This document shows, piece by piece, positions 6,481-12,053 of a stretch of 12,053 nucleotides of DNA; the stretch's first letter is position 1, and each line of letters begins with the position of its first letter. Origin of the DNA: Pseudomonadota bacterium (GTDB lineage Bacteria; Pseudomonadota; Alphaproteobacteria; Micropepsales; Micropepsaceae). The stretch spans positions 1 through 12,053 of the forward strand of contig JANYBR010000105.1 in assembly GCA_025360685.1 (NCBI GenBank). The letters are read 5' to 3'. The position numbers were made by a program, and so were the translations under genes. Below the pieces are notes generated by a model that saw only the letters and a list, made by a program, of their open reading frames with translations, was not told where the DNA came from and did not search any database.

Positions 6481-7466
6481 GCGGGTTTGGCGCCCGTCGG
6501 CGGCGGCGCGGCGGGCGCGGGCACCCAGCCGGATGCCTTGTGCGCCAGGTCGCGGAACTTGGTCGACGCCTGTTCCAGGCGCGCCGTCCACTCCGGATTG
6601 GGGCTCTGGCCTTCGATCTCCTTGAAATAAACCTGCATCAGGGCGGCGATGGCGACGGGTTCCATGATTGCCTTCTTGATCGCAACCGCGAATACGACAG
6701 CGAGCGCCAACGTCCAATAGCTTGCGTCCGATTGGAACAAGGTCACGAAGGCGGCTGCCGGAACGAGGAACACGATGAAGATCAGGAACGTCAACACCCA
6801 CATCATGACGGACAGCCAGGCCGCGTTCTTGAGAAAGTGCGGATAATTCTGTGCGAAGAGAATCAACCCGTCGCGCGCCGTGCTCCACGGATTCTCCGCC
6901 TTCGTCCGGATCAGGTAGGCCAGGATGATTTCGTCGACATAGGTCAGAGACATGCGCACGAACGACTCAGCCATGCGGATGAGGCTCTGCAACGCCGGGA
7001 TCGGCAGGAACGCGGAGAAAAAATTGATGGTGCCGAACAATGCGCGCAGCACGCCCTTGATGAGTTGGTCGACGCCGAACAGCACCGAGGATTCGGCGAA
7101 GTGCGTCTGCACGAATGCCGCACCGAAGCCGATCTGGCTGTGGCCCGCCGGAACGGCATGACCCTCATAAATCTCGACCAGCACCGCGATATGCGCCGCC
7201 TTCACTAGATACAGAATGTATTCGCGCGCGAAATAGAGCGTGATGCTGACGACGCCGAAGCCGATCGCACCACCCCAAAGAGCGCCGCTTGCCGGCGCGT
7301 CCAATCCGGCGCCCAAATGTCCGAAGCCCCAGCCGAGTGCGCCGCCCAACCCGACCGTAAACACATAGGCCAGCGCGATTCCGGCGTAGACGACGCTGCG
7401 AAGAACGATGAAGGGAAGGGTCTGCAGCACCATGCCGATCGCCCGGTTGAAACTAAAGTCCCACAT
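6477..7466 (-). CDS. Uncharacterised multi-pass membrane protein
   Basis: A 329-residue protein beginning MWDFSFNRAIGMVLQTLPF, with about five or six hydrophobic segments: roughly residues 18–50, 60–95 (two close spans or one long region), 132–158, 220–250 and 258–288. After the last span come a charged amphipathic helix (EWTARLEQASTKFRDLAHK) and a Pro/Ala-rich tail of about 14 residues. I do not recognise a named family with confidence. The segment with DEIILAYLIRTKAENPW followed by paired long helices faintly recalls choline-transporter-like proteins, but that is only an impression. The ATG at 7466 is preceded by a G-rich ribosome-binding sequence (reverse complement of 7474–7478); the longer frame to 7607 would run into the leader of the divergent VOC gene. 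It is coupled to the HIG1 gene, so a role in membrane or respiratory-complex biology is conceivable. Confidence 0.82.
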   Translation of the reverse strand: MWDFSFNRAIGMVLQTLPFIVLRSVVYAGIALAYVFTVGLGGALGWGFGHLGAGLDAPASGALWGGAIGFGVVSITLYFAREYILYLVKAAHIAVLVEIYEGHAVPAGHSQIGFGAAFVQTHFAESSVLFGVDQLIKGVLRALFGTINFFSAFLPIPALQSLIRMAESFVRMSLTYVDEIILAYLIRTKAENPWSTARDGLILFAQNYPHFLKNAAWLSVMMWVLTFLIFIVFLVPAAAFVTLFQSDASYWTLALAVVFAVAIKKAIMEPVAIAALMQVYFKEIEGQSPNPEWTARLEQASTKFRDLAHKASGWVPAPAAPPPTGAKPA

Positions 7467-7492
7467 CGCAGCGCCCCCAAGGTCAGCGGTCC

Positions 7493-7521
7493 TATATCGG
7501 ACGGCCCCGGCGGGAGCGCAA
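7493..7521 (-). promoter_or_regulatory. Candidate promoter for the membrane-protein/HIG1 pair
   Basis: On the minus strand TTGCGC (reverse complement of 7516–7521) is followed after exactly 17 bp by GATATA (reverse complement of 7493–7498). The spacing is ideal and the -35 half fits, but the -10 is a partial match. Transcription would start about 20 bases before the ATG at 7466. Confidence 0.33.
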
Positions 7522-7525
7522 GGCC

Positions 7526-7555
7526 TTGAGCCGTGGCGGGCGACAGGAGCAGAAT
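7526..7555 (+). promoter_or_regulatory. Candidate promoter for the VOC gene pair
   Basis: TTGAGC (7526–7531) and CAGAAT (7550–7555) each match four of six sigma-70 consensus bases and are 18 bp apart. A start near 7562 would leave a leader of about 20 bases containing the strong GAGGTGA ribosome-binding site at 7570–7576. The divergent candidate promoter lies directly beside it. Confidence 0.3.
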
Positions 7556-7582
7556 TCAGCGACCGCAGCGAGGTGACCTGAC

Positions 7583-7969
7583 ATGAGCGTCGTTCCATAT
7601 CTGACAATTCCCGGCGGCCGCGCTGCGCAAGCCGCAGAGTTCTACACGAAGCTTTTCGCCGCCAAGGAAACCATGCGCATGCCCGCCGAAGACAAAAAGC
7701 GCCTGATGCATTGCGCGCTCGAATTCGCCGGCAATTTTATCTATCTGAGCGACGATTTTCGTAACCAGACCGGCAAGCCGGCACTCAGTTCGGTGTTCGT
7801 CGGGCTCGGCAGAGCCGCCGAAGTGGACGCGCTGGTGAGCAAGGCCAAAGCCATGGGCGCGACCGTATCGCAGGAACCACAGGACATGTTCTGGGGCGAT
7901 CGCTTCGCGATGTTCACCGATCCGTTCGGCCACTCCTGGCAGGTCGGCGCGCCCAAGGGTCAATCGTGA
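7583..7969 (+). CDS. VOC superfamily protein, PhnB-like
   Basis: A 128-residue protein of the vicinal oxygen chelate fold (glyoxalase/bleomycin-resistance/dioxygenase superfamily), closest to the PhnB-like branch. Seen in the sequence: the N-terminal strand and helix pattern VVPYLTIPGGRAAQAAEFY, a central LEFAGNFIYLSDD strand pair, and the characteristic ending DRFAMFTDPFGHSWQV. Members usually act as dimers in the cytoplasm; substrates in this branch are mostly unknown, so no reaction is assigned. The start is supported by an excellent Shine-Dalgarno, GAGGTGA at 7570–7576, six bases before the ATG. Its stop overlaps the GTG start of a second VOC gene (GTGA, 7966–7969), so the two are a coupled pair, transcribed divergently from the membrane-protein gene. 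Confidence 0.87.
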   Translation: MSVVPYLTIPGGRAAQAAEFYTKLFAAKETMRMPAEDKKRLMHCALEFAGNFIYLSDDFRNQTGKPALSSVFVGLGRAAEVDALVSKAKAMGATVSQEPQDMFWGDRFAMFTDPFGHSWQVGAPKGQS

Positions 7970-8331
7970 CGACCGCCCGTTACATCGTGCGCAACGTCGA
8001 TGAAGCGGTTCGCTTCTACGTGGACTGCCTGGGTTTCGCGCTGCACGAGCAATTTGGGCCGGCCATGGCGATCGTGACCCGGGAGGGACTTTCGCTCTGG
8101 CTGGCCGGCCCGGCGGCATCTGCCTCCAGACCGATGCCGGACGGCACCAAGCCGGAGCCGGGAGGTTGGAACCGCATTGTGCTCGAAGTCCAGGCGTTGG
8201 ACGAGTTGGTGTCGCGGCTGCGCGACAAACGCGTGAAGTTTCGCAACGACATCGTCAGCGGTCCGGGCGGGCGGCAGATCTTGTGCGACGATCCATCCGG
8301 AAATGCCGTAGAGCTGTTCGAGGCAGCCTGA
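7966..8331 (+). CDS. VOC superfamily (glyoxalase/dioxygenase-like) protein
   Basis: A 121-residue VOC-fold protein with two βαβββ halves: the first from TTARYIVRNVDEAVRFYVDC and the second from WNRIVLEVQALDELVSRL to CDDPSGNAVELFEAA. The C-terminal glutamate that usually binds metal is present (E116 in GNAVEL), but the first metal-ligand position, normally His, is R5 here. A metal-dependent activity is therefore uncertain and the protein may instead bind a ligand. The start is a GTG at 7966 with AAGGG at 7955–7959, six bases upstream, and a 4-base overlap with the previous gene. It differs enough from its neighbour that the pair is not a recent duplication. Function and substrate cannot be read from the sequence. 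Confidence 0.85.
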   Translation: MTTARYIVRNVDEAVRFYVDCLGFALHEQFGPAMAIVTREGLSLWLAGPAASASRPMPDGTKPEPGGWNRIVLEVQALDELVSRLRDKRVKFRNDIVSGPGGRQILCDDPSGNAVELFEAA

Positions 8332-8343
8332 TCCGGTTCAGGC
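8326..8343. terminator. Small hairpin spanning two convergent stop codons
   Basis: GCCTGA (8326–8331) and TCAGGC (8338–8343) form a 6-bp stem around the loop TCCGGT. Each arm contains the TGA stop of one gene: the second VOC gene on the plus strand and the universal stress protein gene on the minus strand. The stem is short and lacks a U-run, so a weak bidirectional terminator is possible but unproven. Confidence 0.25.
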
Positions 8344-8811
8344 CAGCGCGTCGATGGCTTCGTCCGAGAGATTGCCGGGCACGATCGTCACCGGAATCGC
8401 CTGCACGCCGGTGGCGAACATCGACACCAGCGGCCCGGGGCCCTCCTTTGCCGTGCCCGACGCCAGCACCAGGATCGATATGTCCTTGTCCGCCTTGATG
8501 AGGCTCACGAGTTCTTCGGTCGGACGCCCGTCCGAGATCACGATCTCCGAAACAATTCCCGACAATTCGTTGACGACTTTGGCCGCGGCATAGATCTGGC
8601 TCTCCGCTTCCTGGCGTGCCTCGTCCTGCATGATCTGCTCGACGCCGCGCCATTGCTGAAAATCGGCGGCCTGGGCCACGCACAGCAACGTCACCCGTCC
8701 GGCGGTGTGTTGCGCGCGCCGCGCGGCAAAGCGTACGGCGACTTTGCACTCGGCCGTCTTGTCGACGACGACCAGGAATTTGCGCGGACGTTCGCGGACG
8801 GGCTCGCTCAT
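8338..8811 (-). CDS. Universal stress protein (UspA family)
   Basis: A 157-residue single-domain universal stress protein: an α/β nucleotide-binding-like fold, usually a cytoplasmic dimer, often induced by starvation or stress. The first strand is RKFLVVVDKTAECKVAVRFA; later blocks are GRVTLLCVAQ, EIVISDGRPTEELVSLI, ISILVLASGTAKEGPGPL and the last strand IPVTIVPGNL. The classical ATP-binding signature (G-x2-G-x9-G-S/T) is not present after LVLASG, so ATP binding is doubtful. The ATG at 8811 gives a normal N-terminus (MSEPVRERPRKF); an in-frame ATG at 8832 would add seven residues, and neither has a clear Shine-Dalgarno. It is divergent from map across 48 bp and converges on the VOC pair with six bases between stops. 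Confidence 0.88.
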   Translation of the reverse strand: MSEPVRERPRKFLVVVDKTAECKVAVRFAARRAQHTAGRVTLLCVAQAADFQQWRGVEQIMQDEARQEAESQIYAAAKVVNELSGIVSEIVISDGRPTEELVSLIKADKDISILVLASGTAKEGPGPLVSMFATGVQAIPVTIVPGNLSDEAIDALA

Positions 8812-8825
8812 GGCTGCGAATGCTG

Positions 8826-8841
8826 ACACCATAGCGGGTGT
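8826..8841. promoter_or_regulatory. Short inverted repeat in the usp/map divergent region
   Basis: ACACC (8826–8830) and GGTGT (8837–8841) flank six bases within the 48-bp gap between the divergent usp and map starts. It could be an operator half-site pair acting on both genes, but the arms are only 5 bp and chance is a fair alternative. No clear -10 or -35 boxes are visible around it. Confidence 0.15.
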
Positions 8842-8859
8842 AGCGGCAAGGGCATCACC

Positions 8860-9606
8860 GTGACCATCGGCAACGAAAACCAGCTCGAAAAGCTCAGGCA
8901 TGTCGGCCATGTCGTGGCCGCGACGATGAAAGCCATGGCAGCGGCCATGGAGCCAGGCATGACGGCCCGAGAACTGGACTCGCTGGGCCGCGCGCTGCTG
9001 GAGCGCGAGGGCGCCCGTCCGGCTCCGGAGTCGACTTATGGATTTCCCGGGGCGACGTGTATCTCCGTTTCGCCTGCAATCGCGCATGGCATTCCTGGCG
9101 ACCAAGATTTACGCGCCGGCGATCTGGTGAACATCGACGTGTCCGCCGACATTGACGGCTTTTACGCCGATACGAGCGGCAGCTTTGTGATTCCACCCGT
9201 GCACGAAAAGATCGAACGCCTGTGTCGCGACGGCAAGCGCGCCATGTGGGCGGGTATAAAAGCCGCGAGAAGCGGCGGACGACTCAACGAAATCGGACGC
9301 GCGATCCAGACCTTCGCCGACAAGAACCGCTACACCCTGATCCGAAATCTGGCGAGTCACGGCGTCGGCGGTGCGTTGCACGAAGAACCCGGCGAGATTG
9401 CGACCTGGTACGAACCGCGCGACCAGCGACGCATTCATGAAGGGCTGGTGTTCACCATCGAACCTTTCCTGTCGACCGGTTCGCATCTTGCGGTCGCAGG
9501 CGACGACGACTGGACGCTGTTCGCCGATGGCGGCCATGCGACGGTCCAGTATGAGCACACCCTGGTCGCAACCAAACGCGGTGCGGTGGTGCTGACTACG
9601 GCTTGA
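8860..9606 (+). CDS. map: Type I methionine aminopeptidase
   Basis: Dinuclear metallopeptidase that removes the initiator methionine from new proteins. The 248 residues form the pita-bread domain without an N-terminal zinc-finger extension. All five metal ligands are present: D93 (VNIDVSAD), D104 (ADTSGSF), H167 (SHGVGG), E201 (FTIEPF) and E232 (VQYEHT), with the substrate-side histidines H76 (IAHGIP) and H174 (LHEEPG). The start is a GTG at 8860 with AAGGG at 8848–8852, seven bases upstream. The segment before H76 reads CISVSPAIAHGIP, where standard bacterial enzymes have an Asn after the SV/SI pair, and a Trp/Asp-rich insertion-like stretch (GDDDWTLFADGG) precedes E232. It may therefore be a second, divergent MetAP paralogue. 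The end overlaps the mutS end by 11 bp. Confidence 0.92.
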   Translation: MTIGNENQLEKLRHVGHVVAATMKAMAAAMEPGMTARELDSLGRALLEREGARPAPESTYGFPGATCISVSPAIAHGIPGDQDLRAGDLVNIDVSADIDGFYADTSGSFVIPPVHEKIERLCRDGKRAMWAGIKAARSGGRLNEIGRAIQTFADKNRYTLIRNLASHGVGGALHEEPGEIATWYEPRDQRRIHEGLVFTIEPFLSTGSHLAVAGDDDWTLFADGGHATVQYEHTLVATKRGAVVLTTA

Positions 9607-12053
9607 GCGACTTGAGCTTGTAAATCAGCTCCAGCGCTTCTTTCGGAGTCAATGTGTCCGGCTCGATCGCGCGCAGGGCTTCCGCAAAACCGTCCGGCTT
9701 CACAGGCTTTTGTGGCACGCTCGCGGCAAACAGCGGCAGGTCGCCGATCTTGGCGAGTGGTTTGTGGCCTTCGCGTCCTTCCTCCAGGGCGCGCAACACT
9801 TCTTCCGCGCGCTGGACGACGGCTTGAGGCAGGCCCGCGAGTTTGGCGACGTGGATGCCGTAGGACCGGTCCGCGGCACCGGGCGCGACCTCATGCAGGA
9901 ACACAATCGTGTCGTTCCACTCGCGCACGCGCATGGTCACGCAGGCGAGCGAGGCGAGCCGCTCGGCCAGCGCCGTCATCTCGTGATAGTGCGTGGCGAA
10001 CAGCGCGCGGCTTCTGTTCTTCTCATGCAGGTGCTCGGCTGTCGCCCAGGCAATGGCCAGACCGTCAAAGGTCGCGGTGCCGCGTCCGATCTCGTCGAGG
10101 ATGACAAGACTTCTCTCCGTCGCCTGGTTGAGGATCGCGGCGGTTTCCACCATCTCGACCATGAAGGTCGATCGTCCCGCCGCCAGATCATCGCCCGCAC
10201 CGACGCGCGAAAATAACCGGTCGACGATGCCGACATGCGCCGCATCCGCCGGCACGAACGCTCCGGCCTGTGCCAGGATCGCGATCAACGCGTTCTGCCG
10301 CAGGAACGTCGATTTTCCGGCCATGTTCGGGCCAGTGACCAGCCACAGCCGGCCGATGCCGTCCGGCGACAAATCGCAATCATTGGGCACGAAGGGATGG
10401 ACGTGATCGCCTGCAAGTGCGGCTTCCACGACCGGATGGCGGCCGCGCTCGATCTTGAACACGGTGCTGTCATCCATCACCGGACGGGTCTGACGCGTGG
10501 CAACGGCGAGCTCGCCAAGCGCAGTGGCCACGTCGATCACGGCGAGCGCGTTGGCGATGCTATTTACAGTCGCGGCATGGCTCACGGCATCGTCGCACAT
10601 GCGATCGAACAGTTCACGTTCGAGGGCAAGCGCCTGCTCGGCGGCCTGCGCGATGCGGCTCGCCAACGTCGCGAGTTCGTCGGTCGAGAAGCGCACCGCA
10701 CTGCCAATGGTTTGGCGATGGCGGAAGAGATCACGGTTCGCACCCGCCTGAAGCTTGTCGGCATGCTGCGGTGAGACTTCGATAAAGTAACCCAGCACGC
10801 CATTGTGCTTGATGCGCAGCTGCGGCACGCCGCTGTCCTGGCGATAGCGTGCCTCCAGGCCGGCGATCACCCGACGTGACTCGTCCCGCAGTCGGCGCAC
10901 TTCGTCCAATGGCGCGTGCACACCGGGTGCGATGAATCCGCCGTCGCGCACAAAAAATGGCGGTTCGGCAACGAGAAGCTGTTCGAGCTGGTCGGTGACC
11001 CGTGAAAGATTGGCTACGCCATGGAGCAGAGATGATGCGGCATCACGCGCTTCGCCTGCCGCCGGTTTCAACGGATCGTCCAGCTTGAGCTTGTCTCGCA
11101 GAACGCGGGCCGTCTTGATGCCGTCGCGCAGGTTTCCAAGATCGCGCGGCCCGCCGCGTCCGACCGAAAGCCGCGCCAACGCACGTGCGATGTCCGGCGC
11201 GCGGCGCAGTTCCTCGCGCAGCATCCGGCGCAGCTCGGCATCTTGCCTGAAGTACGCCACTGCATCGTGGCGCCGTGCGATAGCGGCGATATCCGTCAGT
11301 GGCGCCGCCAAACGGGCCGCAAGCTCTCGCGCGCCCGCCGCCGTGACGGTGCGATCTATCACGGAAAGCAGACTGCCCTTGCGCTCGCCGGACAAAGTCT
11401 CGGTCAGTTCCAGATTTCGCCTCGTCGCCGCATCGATGCCCATGAAGGCGCGCGGCGCCACACGCGACAGATTTTGCAACGCCGGAAGGTTTCCCTTTTG
11501 CGTCAGTTCGAGGTAGGCGATCAACGCTCCGGCCGCGGACAGTTCCGCGCGGCCAAACGCACCGAAACCATCGAGACTGGTCACCTTGTACTGCGCCTTC
11601 AACGCGCGCTCGCCATTGCCGGAGTCGAATTTGATAGATGGCAGGGGCGATAATGCCGGTCCAAACGAATTCAGGATCGGCGCCAGCATCTCATCGGCGA
11701 GTAGCGTATCCGGTACGAGCAGCTCGCGGGGCACAATGCGCGCCAGCTCGGTCGCGATCTCGCCAGGCTCGAGAGGCGAGACGAAGAACGCGCCCGACGA
11801 AATGTCCGCCGCAGCCAGCGCGAAAGTTCCGCTGGCCCGACTGAGCGCCGCCAGCACGTTCGCCGACCGCGCGTCCAACAGTGAATCCTCCGTCAGGGTT
11901 CCGGGCGTCACCAGCCGGACGACCTCGCGCTTGACGACGGATTTGGCGCCGCGCTTTTTGGCCTCGGCCGGATCCTCGATCTGCTCGCAGACCGCCACGC
12001 GGAAACCTTTACGGATCAGCTTCTCCAGATAGGCGTCGGCGGCGTGAACCGGC
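9596..12053 (-). CDS. mutS: DNA mismatch repair protein MutS (N-terminus outside window)
   Basis: ATPase that recognises mismatches and small loops and starts methyl-independent or MutL-dependent repair. The frame runs unbroken from the window edge (PVHAADAYLEKLIRKGF) for 818 residues; by comparison with E. coli MutS (853) about 80–90 residues are missing, including the mismatch-contacting Phe-x-Glu motif of domain I. Visible are the connector region (VVRLVTPGTLTEDSLLDARS), the lever and clamp helices, Walker A GPNMAGKST (codons at 10307–10333, about residue 575–583 of the visible part), the Walker B/signature block DEIGRGTATFDGLAIAWA, and the family ATHYHEMTALAERL. The C-terminus ends YKLKSLKP, where family members often end similarly. 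A GTG at 11998 is internal, not the true start. It converges on map with overlapping 3' ends, leaving no room for a separate terminator. Confidence 0.96.
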   Translation of the reverse strand, partial: PVHAADAYLEKLIRKGFRVAVCEQIEDPAEAKKRGAKSVVKREVVRLVTPGTLTEDSLLDARSANVLAALSRASGTFALAAADISSGAFFVSPLEPGEIATELARIVPRELLVPDTLLADEMLAPILNSFGPALSPLPSIKFDSGNGERALKAQYKVTSLDGFGAFGRAELSAAGALIAYLELTQKGNLPALQNLSRVAPRAFMGIDAATRRNLELTETLSGERKGSLLSVIDRTVTAAGARELAARLAAPLTDIAAIARRHDAVAYFRQDAELRRMLREELRRAPDIARALARLSVGRGGPRDLGNLRDGIKTARVLRDKLKLDDPLKPAAGEARDAASSLLHGVANLSRVTDQLEQLLVAEPPFFVRDGGFIAPGVHAPLDEVRRLRDESRRVIAGLEARYRQDSGVPQLRIKHNGVLGYFIEVSPQHADKLQAGANRDLFRHRQTIGSAVRFSTDELATLASRIAQAAEQALALERELFDRMCDDAVSHAATVNSIANALAVIDVATALGELAVATRQTRPVMDDSTVFKIERGRHPVVEAALAGDHVHPFVPNDCDLSPDGIGRLWLVTGPNMAGKSTFLRQNALIAILAQAGAFVPADAAHVGIVDRLFSRVGAGDDLAAGRSTFMVEMVETAAILNQATERSLVILDEIGRGTATFDGLAIAWATAEHLHEKNRSRALFATHYHEMTALAERLASLACVTMRVREWNDTIVFLHEVAPGAADRSYGIHVAKLAGLPQAVVQRAEEVLRALEEGREGHKPLAKIGDLPLFAASVPQKPVKPDGFAEALRAIEPDTLTPKEALELIYKLKSLKP

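Noticed and set aside
6540..7208. Forward reading frame of 222 codons opposite the membrane-protein gene
   Set aside because: Its product is a charged His/Arg/Glu-rich sequence typical of antisense to hydrophobic codons. The minus-strand product has coherent membrane helices and a good start.
11996..11998. GTG at 11998 as the start of mutS
   Set aside because: The frame continues to the window edge with family-typical residues (HAADAYLEKLIRKGF), so the gene starts outside the window.

Overview
The window is about 12 kb of GC-rich bacterial chromosome, almost entirely protein-coding, and reads as core genome of an alphaproteobacterium. The main reasons are the compact tal–DUF484–xerC gene block set head-to-head with priA, a two-helix HIG1-type membrane protein, a universal stress protein of a type I associate with alphaproteobacteria, and a long palindrome whose ends read TGTCATCCCCGGCGA, an end motif I associate with interspersed repeats in this class. 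Genus cannot be fixed from this window. I see no phage, transposase, CRISPR, rRNA or tRNA.

Layout. Positions 1–93 carry the last 30 codons of an unidentified forward gene, whose stop interlocks with that of xerC. On the reverse strand, tal (transaldolase), a DUF484 gene and xerC (chromosome dimer resolution) form a tightly overlapping operon reading leftwards from 2328 to 90. Diverging from it across about 50 bp is priA (replication restart helicase, 2379–4586). Between priA and the convergent leuC (isopropylmalate isomerase large subunit, 4729–6132) lies a 127-bp palindrome that can fold into a gapless four-way junction. Upstream of leuC on the same strand is a translationally coupled pair: an uncharacterised multi-pass membrane protein (6477–7466) and a 63-residue HIG1-family protein (6289–6480).

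The right half starts with two overlapping forward genes for small VOC (glyoxalase-fold) proteins (7583–8331). They converge on a universal stress protein gene (8338–8811). Divergent from that is a type I methionine aminopeptidase (8860–9606), whose end overlaps the end of mutS; mutS (9596 to the window edge) lacks its N-terminus here.

Functionally the window holds three genome-maintenance genes (xerC, priA, mutS), two metabolic enzymes (tal, leuC), one protein-maturation enzyme (map), one stress protein and several accessory proteins. No new multi-gene system stands out. The points most worth a second look are the perfectly paired palindrome at 4599–4725, the coupled membrane-protein/HIG1 pair, and active-site residues that mark the small aldolase as a transaldolase rather than a fructose-6-phosphate aldolase. 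Every intergenic gap is under 160 bp.
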